Counted from the stretch's first letter, positions 26,871 to 34,587 are shown. The stretch is DNA of 64,000 nt from JAOTWJ01 sp036398175 (GCA_036398175.1 DASWHL010000078.1:1-64000); one strand, 5' to 3'. Notes: generated from the sequence alone by a model not told the origin. Translations and numbers: made by a program.

Positions 26871-28280
26871 ATGACGCGCGACGCCGTATTCGACCTCGCG
26901 GTCCTGGGCGGCGGGTCGGCCGGCTTTGCCGCCGCGATCCGCGGGGCCGAGCTGGGGGCACGAGTAGCACTGATCGAAGGCGGGACCCTGGGCGGGACCT
27001 GTGTGAACGTCGGGTGCGTACCCTCCAAGACTTTGATCCGCGCCGCGGAGGCGCACCATCGCCGCACGCACCACGGCTTCTCAGGTGTCGCGGCCACCGA
27101 CGGCGGGCCCGACTGGGCCGCGGTCCGGGCCCAGAAGGACGAACTGGTGGACGAGCTGCGCCAGGCCAAGTACGGCGACGTGCTGCGGGCCCACGACGGC
27201 ATCGCGCTGCTCCCGCAACGCGCGACCCTCACACCCGGGGGCGCCGTCGCGCTCGCGGATGGGACCGAGGTGACCCCCGACAAGATCGTGATCACGACCG
27301 GCGCTTCTCCCTGGGCCGCGCCGATTCCGGGGCTCGCCCAGGCGGGGTACCTCGACAGCACGAGCGCGATGGCGCTCGAGCGCCTGCCGGCTTCCCTGAT
27401 CGTCGTCGGCGGGAGCGCGGTGGGACTCGAGCTGGCCCAGATGTTCGCGCGGCTCGGCGTCGCGGTCACCGTGCTCGAAGCGCTTCCCCGCCTCGTCCCG
27501 GCCGAGGACCCCGACGTGGGTGACGCGCTGGCCCGCTACCTCGAGGACGAGGGGTTGACCATCCGCGCCGGTGTCGCGATCGAATGCGTGGAGCGGCATG
27601 CGGGTACGTACGTGGTGCGCGGCGTGGATGCCGGCGAGCCCCTCGACGTCAGGGCCGAGCAGCTCCTCGTGGCCACGGGCCGTCGGCCCAACACCCAGGG
27701 CCTCGACCTGGAAGCGGCCGGCGTCACGCTCGGTCCGCGTGGCGAGGTGCTCACGAACGAGTATCTGCAGACGGACAACCCGCGGGTTTACGCGGCGGGA
27801 GACGTGGTGGGCGACCCGATGTTCGTGTATGTGGCCGCGCATGCGGGCACCCTCGCGGCCGAGAACGCGCTCTCGGGCAACCGCCGCCGGTACGACCTGA
27901 CCGGCCTGCCGCGCGTCACGTTCACCGATCCCGCGGTCGCCTCCGTGGGCGTCACGGAGCAGCAGGCCGCCGAGCGCGGCAGGCCGCTGGTGACCACCTT
28001 GCCGCTCGAGCACGTGCCGCGCGCGCTGGCCGCGCGGGATACCCGCGGCTTCATCAAGCTCGTGGCCGATCCGGCGTCCCGCCGGCTGCTGGGCGCACAC
28101 GTGCTGGCGGCGGAGGCCGGGGAGACCATCACCGAGGCGACGCTCGCGGTCCGCCTGGGGCTCACGATTGACGACCTGACGGCCGCGTTCCACCCCTACC
28201 TCACCCTGGCGGAAGGGATCAAGCTTGCGGCCCAGACGTTCGACAAGGATGTGACGATGCTGTCGTGCTGCGCGGCGTGA
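26871..28280 (+). CDS. merA: Mercuric reductase
   Basis: The 469-residue flavoprotein reduces Hg(II) to Hg(0) with NADPH. The FAD motif is VLGGGSAGFAAA near residue 11, the redox pair is Cys44/Cys49 in GGTCVNVGCVPSK, and the NADPH loop is VVGGSAVGLE. The C-terminal vicinal cysteine pair (MLSCCAA) binds mercury and distinguishes MerA from other disulfide reductases. There is no N-terminal NmerA metal-binding domain. AGGGGAGG precedes the ATG at 26871. It is the first gene after the MerR operator, which is unusual since transport genes normally come first. Confidence 0.95.
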   Translation: MTRDAVFDLAVLGGGSAGFAAAIRGAELGARVALIEGGTLGGTCVNVGCVPSKTLIRAAEAHHRRTHHGFSGVAATDGGPDWAAVRAQKDELVDELRQAKYGDVLRAHDGIALLPQRATLTPGGAVALADGTEVTPDKIVITTGASPWAAPIPGLAQAGYLDSTSAMALERLPASLIVVGGSAVGLELAQMFARLGVAVTVLEALPRLVPAEDPDVGDALARYLEDEGLTIRAGVAIECVERHAGTYVVRGVDAGEPLDVRAEQLLVATGRRPNTQGLDLEAAGVTLGPRGEVLTNEYLQTDNPRVYAAGDVVGDPMFVYVAAHAGTLAAENALSGNRRRYDLTGLPRVTFTDPAVASVGVTEQQAAERGRPLVTTLPLEHVPRALAARDTRGFIKLVADPASRRLLGAHVLAAEAGETITEATLAVRLGLTIDDLTAAFHPYLTLAEGIKLAAQTFDKDVTMLSCCAA

Positions 28281-28290
28281 GGAGGACGGT

Positions 28291-28692
28291 ATGCCCCTGA
28301 CCATCGGCCAGCTCGCCACGCGAGCGGGCGTGAACATCCAGACGGTGCGGTACTACGAACGCCGGGAGCTGGTGCCGCGGCCCTCGCGGTCGGGCGGCGG
28401 CTACCGGCTCTACGAGCAGGAGACCGTCTCCCGCCTGCGGTTCATCAAGCGGGCGCAGGACCTGGGCTTCTCTCTGGAGGAGATTCGGGAGCTGCTCGCC
28501 TTGCGCGTGGCGCGGCCCACTTCGTGCGACCGCGTGGAGGCGAGGACGCGCGCCAAGATCGTCGTGGTCGAGCGGAAGATCGCGGAGCTCATCCGCATGA
28601 AGGAAACCCTCGAGCACCTGGCCGACGCCTGCCGCCGGCGGGAGCGCACGGCCGAGTGTCCGATCCTGGGAGCCTTGGAGGAAACGAGTTGA
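28291..28692 (+). CDS. merR: Mercury-responsive MerR regulator
   Basis: The 133-residue protein has the MerR winged helix (TIGQLATRAGVNIQTVRYYERR), a long coiled-coil, and Cys79, Cys114 and Cys123. The nine-residue spacing of the last two and the CPIL context match the Hg(II)-binding cysteines of Tn501 MerR. It lies downstream of merA in the same transcript rather than divergent. The only MerR-type operator seen is upstream of merA. Confidence 0.93.
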   Translation: MPLTIGQLATRAGVNIQTVRYYERRELVPRPSRSGGGYRLYEQETVSRLRFIKRAQDLGFSLEEIRELLALRVARPTSCDRVEARTRAKIVVVERKIAELIRMKETLEHLADACRRRERTAECPILGALEETS

Positions 28693-28695
28693 ACG

Positions 28696-29037
28696 ATGTG
28701 GAAGGCGATCGCTGCCGCCCTGGGCGGCCTGACCGCGGCCGTGGGCTCGGCGCTGTGCTGCGCGGGGCCGCTCGTGGCTGTGGCGCTGGGCGTCTCGGGC
28801 GCGGGCCTGGCCGGCACGTTTGAGCCGCTGCGTCCCTGGTTCCTCGGCGCCACCGGCGCGTTCCTGGGAAGCGGGTTCTGGCTGCTCCACAAGGAGGAGC
28901 AGAAGGCCTGCGAGCCCGGGCGGCTTTGCGCGTCGCCCGGCGCGCGACGCCATATGCGGATTGCGCTGTGGATCGCCACCGCCGTAGCAGCGGTACTCGC
29001 GACCTTCCCGCTGTGGTCGGTGTGGGTGCTGGGCTGA
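28696..29037 (+). CDS. merT: MerT-like mercuric ion transporter
   Basis: The 113-residue protein has three hydrophobic helices. The first carries the SALCCAGPLVAVALG vicinal cysteines that accept Hg(II). A second cysteine pair lies in the loop (KACEPGRLC, ~75-81). It begins 4 bases after merR and should import Hg(II) to MerA. Confidence 0.85.
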   Translation: MWKAIAAALGGLTAAVGSALCCAGPLVAVALGVSGAGLAGTFEPLRPWFLGATGAFLGSGFWLLHKEEQKACEPGRLCASPGARRHMRIALWIATAVAAVLATFPLWSVWVLG

Positions 29038-29076
29038 CGGCCTCGATGCACGCGTTCTCGCACCAAGGAGGGTTCG

Positions 29077-29328
29077 ATGCAACCATCATATCTGCTGGCC
29101 GGAATCGTCGCGGCGACCGCGGGTGTCGCCGCTCAGTCGCCCTGTTGCGGCGCCGCGGCGCAACTATCCGCCGCGTCGCCCGCGTTGAGCACGGATCGTG
29201 AAGCAGCGCCGCTGCCGGCTGACACCACGAGGGTCAAACTCGCCGCGAAGCTCGAGGACATGACCGGTTACGAAGCGGAGGTGGTCGAGCACGCTGAAGG
29301 GAGGGACAAATCCCCGGGGACGGAATGA
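29077..29328 (+). CDS. Small secreted mer-operon protein
   Basis: The 83-residue protein has a signal-peptide-like start, then a CCG cysteine pair (~24) and a C-terminal segment AAKLEDMTGYEAEVVEH that vaguely resembles the end of heavy-metal-associated domains. The metal loop of MerP (GMTCxxC) is absent, so it may be a shortened MerP substitute. GGAGGG precedes the ATG, and the stop overlaps the next start (ATGA). Confidence 0.55.
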   Translation: MQPSYLLAGIVAATAGVAAQSPCCGAAAQLSAASPALSTDREAAPLPADTTRVKLAAKLEDMTGYEAEVVEHAEGRDKSPGTE

Positions 29329-29729
29329 ACCGTGTCGCCGGCCGGGGGCTGCCGGCCGCCGCGGCGTTGTTCGCGTCGGTCGGCACGCTCCTTTGCTGCG
29401 CGCTTCCGGCGCTGCTCGTGCTGGTCGGCTTCGGCGCCGCCGTGGCGTCCGTGGTCTCGGCGCTTCCCTGGCTCGCGACGCTCTCCCGTCACAAGGCATG
29501 GGTGTTCGCCGGCACCGGCCTGCTCATCGCCGGAACGTTCTACTCCACGCACCGGCTCGCCCCCCGGCTCCTGGCGCGCCACGGAGGATGCCCGCCCGAT
29601 GCCGCGGAGGCGTGCGAGACCGTCGGGGACGTAAGCCGCGCGGTGCTGTGGGTCGCCGCCGCCGTCTACGCCGTGGGGTTCACCGTGGCGTACGTCCTGG
29701 GTCCAATCCTCCTGTGGCTCGACGGGTAA
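29325..29729 (+). CDS. Second MerT/MerC-like membrane transporter
   Basis: The 134-residue protein has about four helices. The first contains GTLLCCALPALLVLVGFG with vicinal cysteines. A soluble loop holds two more cysteines (GGCPPDAAEACE, ~88-97). It is translationally coupled to the small protein before it. Two different MerT-like proteins in one operon suggest either separate import routes or different metals. Confidence 0.75.
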   Translation: MNRVAGRGLPAAAALFASVGTLLCCALPALLVLVGFGAAVASVVSALPWLATLSRHKAWVFAGTGLLIAGTFYSTHRLAPRLLARHGGCPPDAAEACETVGDVSRAVLWVAAAVYAVGFTVAYVLGPILLWLDG

Positions 29730-29742
29730 TCCCGCACTCATC

Positions 29743-30455
29743 ATCGGGCGACTATCGGGATCCGTCAGTGACAGCGCGGTTGCCCCACTCGCGGCCAGCT
29801 GCTGCTCCCACACCGCGTACTGGGCCTGCCGCTCCCGCAGCGCCGCAATCTTCTCCTGGAGCCCTGCCGCCGTCGGACCCTCCGTCCCCACCTCGGCCCG
29901 ATCCTGGTGCTCCAGGTCCCGCAGATACCGCGCAATCGTCTGGTCGATCTCCCGCTGGAGCTTGACCAGTTTGGCCGGCGTAAAACACCGGTCCCGCGCA
30001 TTCACCGCCCGAAACTTGCTTCCATCGATGGCCAGCAACTCGCCGCCAAAAAGCCGCAAGCGCCGGCAGAGGAGAATGAACTCCCGGCCCACGCGCTTCA
30101 GCGCCTCGGGGTGGTCGCGGCGGAAGTCCGCGATCGTCTTGAAATCCGGCGTCAGGCGCCGCAGGAGCCAGATCAGCTCGACGTTGCGGTGCGTCTCCTG
30201 TTCCAACCGCCGGCTGGAGCGGAGGCGGTGGAGGTAGCCGTAGAGGTAGAGCCGCAGCAGGTCGCCGGGGTCATAGCCCGGGCGGCCGGTCTCCGCCGGC
30301 ACCGCCCGCTGGAAGCCCAGGGCCCCCAGATCCAGCTGGGCCACGAACGCGTCCAGGAAGCGGACCGGGTTGGCCGCGGCAACATAGTCGTCCAAGACTT
30401 CGGGGAGGAGCACCGCCTGCGTGCGATCGGGACGGCGATGTAGGCCACGGGGCAA
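29743..30455 (-). mobile_element. Truncated IS1182-family (DUF772) transposase
   Basis: The frame on the minus strand from a TTG at 30455 has the DUF772 N-terminal region of IS1182-type transposases: VLLPEVLDDYV, TGRPGYDPGDLLRLYLYGYL, SSRRLEQETHRNVE and the first catalytic-region motif AIDGSKFRAVNARD. Homology stops at LTDPDSRPM near 29743, where the end of the mer operon begins. The later catalytic residues and one terminus are missing. It cannot be active by itself. Its other end lies near 30524, cutting into an attC-like site. Confidence 0.8.
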
Positions 30456-30524
30456 GCTCCGTGCTGGAGGAGCACTGGCCAAACCGGGGGACGCACAATA
30501 TATGGAAGCCACCGGAGTTTTCAC

Positions 30525-30659
30525 ACAGGCTCGGCTTGCTGCAGTCGGGCCCGTGCCGGTCGTTGCTCTCACTCGCGTGGTCGGGTCGTAAGTGGTGTCG
30601 TCTGATATACGTTGCTGCTGGCCGAGAGTGGCCTGCTGCAGAACCCCGAGCCGTTGGGC
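30525..30659 (+). repeat. attC-like site 1 (long type), left end lost
   Basis: The right end has the core site GTTGGGC (30653-30659). The arms GGCTCGGCTTGCTGCAG (left) and CTGCAGAACCCCGAGCC (right) are imperfect complements. The central sequence shares GCTCTCACTCGC and ACGTTGC with site 5 at 33901. The 7-bp left core is replaced by the IS1182 end. Confidence 0.6.
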
Positions 30660-30707
30660 GGCAGCGGATGCACCGGTGCCTTCTTTGGATGGAAAGGAGA
30701 AGATACG

Positions 30708-31139
30708 ATGAAGGTCCTCCCCGCAATGGTCGTTCTCGTCCTCGCGTCGTTGGTGTCTAACGCGCAGGCTCAAGAGCCCCTGAAGGTCGATACGAAAGGA
30801 GTTACAGCGTCGATCCTCTTCGAGGCGCCGATCACCGGCGGCCACGTCGCCGATTTGAAAGGCAAATACAAGCTCCGGGTGACCGCGATCACGATCACCG
30901 CTGGAGGCTACGTCGGACAACACAATCACTTGGGCCCCGGGATACGGCAGATGACGGAAGGGGAGATGAACTACATCATGCCTGACAGAACAGTCGTCTA
31001 TCGCGCTGGGGATTTTTTCTTCGAGACAGGCGACGTCAGTCACCGTGTCGAATCTCCCGAGCCGAGTCAGCACCTGCTTTTCGAGATTCTGCCGATCGAT
31101 GTCGACAAGCCGTCCTTGATCCCTCCGCGAGATAAGTAG
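30708..31139 (+). CDS. Secreted cupin domain protein (cassette gene)
   Basis: The 143-residue protein has a signal peptide (cleavage after NAQAQ) and a single cupin: GQHNHLGPGIRQMTEGEMNY holds the His/Glu metal ligands and GDVSHRVES the second motif. The function is unknown; small cupins bind metals and act as enzymes or sensors. AAAGGAGAA precedes the ATG at 30708. GC content is visibly lower than in the surrounding core genome. It lies between attC-like sites 1 and 2, so it is a cassette gene. Confidence 0.8.
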   Translation: MKVLPAMVVLVLASLVSNAQAQEPLKVDTKGVTASILFEAPITGGHVADLKGKYKLRVTAITITAGGYVGQHNHLGPGIRQMTEGEMNYIMPDRTVVYRAGDFFFETGDVSHRVESPEPSQHLLFEILPIDVDKPSLIPPRDK

Positions 31140-31182
31140 ACGGAGCTTGACGGGGAGCGTGGCGCACAATACCTGGGCTGCC

Positions 31183-31244
31183 GCCCAACAAGGCGATGCA
31201 CCTGACGGCGCTACGCGCCGCAGGTGATCGCCAGTGCGTTAGAC
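31183..31244 (+). repeat. attC-like site 2 (short type, 62 bp)
   Basis: It begins GCCCAAC (RYYYAAC) and ends GTTAGAC (GTTRRRY). The inner arms GGCGATGCACCTG and CAGGTGATCGCC pair except for one extra G in the left arm, the extrahelical base expected in attC. The central CGGCGC-TAC-GCGCCG is a hairpin. These are the defining features of integron recombination sites. Confidence 0.85.
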
Positions 31245-31286
31245 AGCGCCGCAGTCCCCAGCATCGTCTGAACCAAGGAGCCATGT

Positions 31287-31751
31287 ATGACAGTCGGTAG
31301 TATATGGCCTTACGCCGCCGCCCTCGCGCTTGGCGCCTGCATGGCTTCGGGGGTGGATGTCACGGACGAAACCAACGCGATTCGCGCCGCTAACCAAGCT
31401 TGGTTTGGTGCCGAGGTCACTCGCGAGCTCGAGAGCATCATGCCCTACGTGGCTGACAGCGCGATCTTTCAGCCACCGGATGCACCTGCCTTTCGCGGGC
31501 ACGAGGCGGTGCGCCGCTTCTACAGAGATTTCTTCGTGCTACCCTACACCGATGTCGGTGGGGGCCCTGACACGATCGTCGTCGCACCGTCTGGAACGCT
31601 GGCCTACGACATCGGCCGCAATTACGTGACGCTCCCTGGCGAGAGCGGAGATGTCCGTCACGAAGGCAAGTATCTGGCGGTCTGGGAGAAGTTCGGCGAT
31701 CAGTGGAAGGTTGTCGCGATCAGTTGGAGTCTCAATGCGCCGATGCGCTGA
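31287..31751 (+). CDS. DUF4440/SnoaL-like lipoprotein (cassette gene)
   Basis: The 154-residue protein has a lipobox-like LGAC (~19) and an NTF2-like domain: AIRAANQAWFG, then YVADSAIFQPPDAPAFRGHE, VRRFYRDFF and a final VWEKFGDQWKVVAISWS. This is the DUF4440 group, related to ketosteroid isomerase, of unknown substrate. AAGGAG is 6 bases before the ATG. It starts 43 bases after attC-like site 2 and ends 16 bases before another RYYYAAC core. Confidence 0.8.
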   Translation: MTVGSIWPYAAALALGACMASGVDVTDETNAIRAANQAWFGAEVTRELESIMPYVADSAIFQPPDAPAFRGHEAVRRFYRDFFVLPYTDVGGGPDTIVVAPSGTLAYDIGRNYVTLPGESGDVRHEGKYLAVWEKFGDQWKVVAISWSLNAPMR

Positions 31752-31766
31752 CCCGTCGAAGGCGCT

Positions 31767-32088
31767 GTCTAACACCATTAAGAAGTGCTTTGTCAAGAGA
31801 CGATACTCCAACCCTCGCGGCGAGCGCAGCTCGCCGCTGCCGTTTGTTCCTCATCGTCGTCCTCCTACGCCGTCGGCCGGCGAGCGGCGTTTGCCCGTCG
31901 TATCAGAGCGAACGTCACACGCGCGTGGCGTCCAAACACCATTGTGGGCTCGCCCGCTCGGCACCGTTGAGGCCGAGCGGTCGCCTCACGCAGAGGCGGT
32001 CCCAGATACGTCGTTGGCACAACGCCGGGCTTCCCAATCAAGGGATTGATCCCCTAGGGATTGACCCCCTGGCGGGAATCAGTTAGGC
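31767..32088 (+). other. Gene-free stretch between possible attC core sites
   Basis: GTCTAAC (31767) matches a left core and GTTAGGC (32082) a right core, but 322 bp is long for one attC and I cannot pair the arms. A strong hairpin GCGGCGAGC-GCA-GCTCGCCGC lies near 31817. No convincing gene is present. The right core overlaps the last codons of the IS110 transposase, so the site was probably rearranged by that insertion. Confidence 0.35.
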
Positions 32089-33101
32089 GGATGGGCTTGC
32101 CCGGCGTGGCCACTGCGCCCGCTTCCGACGACCGGGCGATCCTTGAACCGCCCGTTGAACTCCTCTCCCGTGGACAAGACGTGGTAGACGATGCGCGCGA
32201 GCTCCAGGGCGACCAGCGTGCGCGCGATCCGGATCGCCTTCTTGCGGGCCTTCGCTTTGAAGAACGCCCGGATCTCCGGGTAGTACTGCACCGCCCGGAT
32301 CTGGGCATGACTGAAGGCCAGCTTGAGATAACGACTGCCGGCCTTGGAGCCCGAGCGGTGCCGGGTCTGGCCGGCCGAGTTCTTCGCGCCCGGCACCAGC
32401 CGGCAGTAGGAGAAGAACTGCCCCGCCGACGCAAAGCGGGCGATGCCGTCGATCTCGGTATAGATCGTGAACGCGTTGACCTTCCCCAGCCCCGGGACCC
32501 AGAGCAGCCGTTGCACGTCCGAGGTGGGGAGGAGATAGGGATAGAGCGCCCGTTCCACGGTCTGGATCTGCTCCTCGAGCAGGTGGATCTGGGCCGCGTG
32601 GCACTGAGCCTGGAGTTGATAGAGCGGGTCCGTCAGTTGGGCCACGTCGTCCAGATTGAACTTCTCGAGGAGCCGGTCGATGCTGTTGGAGGCGCTGACG
32701 ACCTTCTCCACCAGCCGGAGCCGGGTGCGCATGAGGTCCCGGGGCCCCCGCTGCGCGGCCGCGATCATGTGGGCCCGCGGAATGAGATCGGCCCGGAGCA
32801 GGAGCGCGAGGGTGTCGGAGTCCACCTCGTCGGTCTTCACCTTCGCGGCCGCGATCGCTTTGACCCCGGTGGCGTGGGCGAGGATCAGCTCCACGCCCAA
32901 GGCCACCAAGGTGTCGGCCAGCCAGTACCACCCGCCGGTCGATTCGACCACCGCCTGATGCGGACCGGGAAACTGGGCGAAGTACTGTTCGAGCGCCAGC
33001 GCCGTGCTGGCCACGCGGGCCTGTTTGACGCGTGGCCCGTCAGCCCCGTAGGTTGTGATCAGGCAGAAGGCCTTGTGTTGGTCGATGCCGGAGTACCACA
33101 T
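32079..33101 (-). CDS. IS110 family transposase
   Basis: The 340-residue DEDD transposase starts at 33101 with AGGAGGGC upstream. The RuvC-like N-terminal domain has Asp in SGIDQHK, Glu in AVVESTGG, and the Asp pair in KVKTDEVDSDTLA. The C-terminal Tnp_20 domain has VPGLGKVNAFTIYTEI and FSYCRLVPG, with the Ser-containing region typical of IS110. It appears intact. It sits within the cassette array next to the damaged attC-like site 4; some IS1111-attC elements of this family target attC. Confidence 0.92.
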   Translation of the reverse strand: MWYSGIDQHKAFCLITTYGADGPRVKQARVASTALALEQYFAQFPGPHQAVVESTGGWYWLADTLVALGVELILAHATGVKAIAAAKVKTDEVDSDTLALLLRADLIPRAHMIAAAQRGPRDLMRTRLRLVEKVVSASNSIDRLLEKFNLDDVAQLTDPLYQLQAQCHAAQIHLLEEQIQTVERALYPYLLPTSDVQRLLWVPGLGKVNAFTIYTEIDGIARFASAGQFFSYCRLVPGAKNSAGQTRHRSGSKAGSRYLKLAFSHAQIRAVQYYPEIRAFFKAKARKKAIRIARTLVALELARIVYHVLSTGEEFNGRFKDRPVVGSGRSGHAGQAHPPN

Positions 33102-33190
33102 GGGAGTGCCCTCCTGGGGTAATGGGTCCTGGTCTTGGCGGATCACCGACACGATACTCCTCGAGGGCACTTCTTGGAATTATCACGGCA
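33102..33190 (-). other. Untranslated 5' region of the IS110 element
   Basis: About 90 bases upstream of the transposase hold the inverted pair AGTGCCCTC (near 33106) and GAGGGCACT (near 33163). IS110 elements encode a structured bridge RNA in the non-coding end upstream of the transposase. This region is the candidate location, although it is shorter than most described examples. Confidence 0.35.
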
Positions 33191-33335
33191 CGGCAATGCA
33201 CCTCGGCAATGCACCTCGGCAATGCACCTGGCAAAGCGGGCCCACGGCAATGCACCTGCCAAAGCGGGCCCACCTTGGTCGCGCATCAAGAGCTTCCGTT
33301 TGCCCGCTTTGCAGGTGATTGCCATGGCGTTATGC
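33191..33335 (+). repeat. attC-like site 4 with tandemly amplified left arm
   Basis: CGGCAATGCACCT occurs three times in perfect tandem (33191, 33204, 33217) and again at 33245; the last two copies are each followed by CAAAGCGGGCCCA. The right arm GCCCGCTTTGCAGGTGATTGCC (33303-33324) pairs with the fourth copy with an extra G in the left arm. The right core is GTTATGC (33329-33335). The left core is missing at the IS110 edge. Confidence 0.7.
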
Positions 33336-33347
33336 CGCGCGTCACCA

Positions 33348-33374
33348 TTGACTAAGTACATACACCGTATGTAC
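33348..33374 (+). promoter_or_regulatory. brnTA promoter with palindromic operator
   Basis: TTGACT (33348) is a -35 candidate with TACGTT 18 bases later as -10. Overlapping it, GTACATAC-ACC-GTATGTAC (33356-33374) is a perfect dyad. BrnA antitoxins autorepress through such palindromes, so this is the likely BrnA site. Confidence 0.65.
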
Positions 33375-33382
33375 GTTGCAGT

Positions 33383-33679
33383 GTGGCCGAGCTCCGGTTC
33401 GAATGGGATCCCACGAAGAGCGCCGCAAACAAGCGGAAGCACGGGGTCGCCTTCGAGGAAGCCGAGGGCGTGTTCGCCGATGACCACGCGCTGCTCATCG
33501 ACGATCCGGAGCATTCGGAGGCCGAGGACCGCTTCGTGCTCCTCGGGCTAAGTGCCAAGCTCCGCGTGCTGGTGGTGGTGCAGTGCTATCGCAAGGCCGA
33601 CGCCATCATTCGGATCATCTCCGCCCGGAAGGCCACCAAGCCCGAGCAGCGGCGGTACAACGAAAGGTGGCAACGATGA
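33383..33679 (+). CDS. brnT: BrnT family toxin (cassette gene)
   Basis: The 98-residue DUF497 RNase toxin has FEWDPTKSAANKRKHGVAFEEA at the start, the FVLLGLS strand and the C-terminal IRIISARKATKPEQRRY with the conserved RISARxAxxxE signature. It starts with GTG. Its stop overlaps the BrnA start (ATGA), giving the usual toxin-first order. Confidence 0.92.
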   Translation: MAELRFEWDPTKSAANKRKHGVAFEEAEGVFADDHALLIDDPEHSEAEDRFVLLGLSAKLRVLVVVQCYRKADAIIRIISARKATKPEQRRYNERWQR

Positions 33680-33906
33680 GAAGGGAGTATGACTTCTCCA
33701 AGGCGCGGCGGAACCCCTACGCCAAGCGGCTCAAGAAGTCGGTGACGATCCGGCTCGATGCGGCGGCCCTCAAGTACTTCAAGGACTTGGCGGCCGAGAC
33801 CGGTATCCCGTACCAGACGCTGATCAACCTCTATCTGCGGGATTGCGCGGCGTCTGAGCGGAAGCTGGCGTTGGAATGGCGGCCATCACGCCAAGGCGCG
33901 GCATAA
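33676..33906 (+). CDS. brnA: BrnA family antitoxin (cassette gene)
   Basis: The 76-residue protein has the BrnA layout: a short N-terminal toxin-binding part (DFSKARRNPY) and a C-terminal ribbon-helix-helix (KKSVTIRLDAAALKYFKDLA, then GIPYQTLINLYLRDCA). It neutralises BrnT and represses the operon. Its TAA stop lies inside the left core (GCATAAC) of attC-like site 5, the tight gene-to-attC spacing typical of cassettes. Confidence 0.9.
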   Translation: MRREYDFSKARRNPYAKRLKKSVTIRLDAAALKYFKDLAAETGIPYQTLINLYLRDCAASERKLALEWRPSRQGAA

Positions 33907-34038
33907 CTCAGGCTTGCTACAGACGGGCGCGATCCTGGGCGTGGCTCTCACTCGCCTGGAGGGTTCCTTGGTACCGTCGTTGACACACGTTGCAGCCCGC
34001 GAAGCGGTCGCCCGCTGCAGAACCCTGGGACGTTATGC
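33901..34038 (+). repeat. attC-like site 5 (long type, 138 bp)
   Basis: It starts GCATAAC and ends GTTATGC, perfect complements. The arms (TCAGGCTTGCTACAGACGGGC and GCCCGCTGCAGAACCCTGGGA) pair imperfectly. The middle shares GCTCTCACTCGC and CACGTTGC with site 1. Length and design resemble the long chromosomal-integron repeats of Vibrio. Confidence 0.75.
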
Positions 34039-34113
34039 GGCCGCCATATGCCGTTTGCGCCCCGGCTCGGGCCGCCACTACCTTACAAGGGTCCGCTTGC
34101 CCCGAGCCCAAGC

Positions 34114-34335
34114 ATGACGCGCGAAGCCCTCGAAGCACAGCTTCTTCAGCTCCCGCCCGAAGAACGGGCACATCTCGCGCGCGTCCTACTCGAGAGCCTC
34201 GACGACCAGCCGGACCTCGACCCGGCCTGGCTGGAAGAAGCTGAGCGCCGGGCCGCTGAACTCGGAGCCGGGTCGGTTCAGGCGATTCCTGCTGCCACGG
34301 TGCTGGCCAATGCCCGCCGTCGGCTAGCGGAATGA
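34114..34335 (+). CDS. Addiction-module antitoxin (TIGR02574-like, cassette gene)
   Basis: The 73-residue protein (EALEAQLLQLPPEERAHLARVLLESLD, then a tail ending VLANARRRLAE) matches the addiction-module component family paired with RelE/ParE toxins. Its stop overlaps the toxin start (ATGA). The ATG at 34114 follows attC-like site 5 by 75 bases. Confidence 0.78.
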   Translation: MTREALEAQLLQLPPEERAHLARVLLESLDDQPDLDPAWLEEAERRAAELGAGSVQAIPAATVLANARRRLAE

Positions 34336-34563
34336 CGGTTCAGTTCCACCCGCTCGCCGAGCGAGAACTTTCGGCTCCTCGGAATCCTCGCTGCCTACCC
34401 CGAGCTCGGCCGCCCCACGACCCACCCCCTCCGCACGGTACGCGCCCGCCGTTTTCCCTATAGCCTCGTCTATCAACAGATCGGTGACCGGCTGGTGGTG
34501 CTCGCCGTGGCCCATCACCGGCGCCAACCGCGCTACTGGGCAGGCCGAGCGTCGACGCCCTAA
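34332..34563 (+). pseudogene. RelE/ParE toxin with internal deletion and frameshift
   Basis: The start MTVQFHPLAERELS is the usual beginning of RelE/ParE toxins. The middle helices (about 25-30 codons) are missing. The second half, LLGILAAYPELGRPTTHPLR then RARRFPYSLVYQQ and LAVAHHRRQPRYW, continues in another frame up to the TAA at 34561. The antitoxin in front is intact, so the toxin has decayed while the antidote survives. Confidence 0.75.
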
Positions 34564-34569
34564 GCGACC

Positions 34570-34587
34570 GCATAACCCGGGCTTGGC
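34570..34587 (+). repeat. attC-like site 6, left end only
   Basis: GCATAACCCGGGCTTG matches the first 16 bases of site 5 with two mismatches. The rest of an attC is absent, and the selenoprotein candidate begins directly after it. This looks like the right boundary of the cassette array. Confidence 0.55.

Noticed and set aside
33191..33257. CRISPR array
   Set aside because: The 13-base units are directly adjacent with no spacers and match the arm of an attC site.
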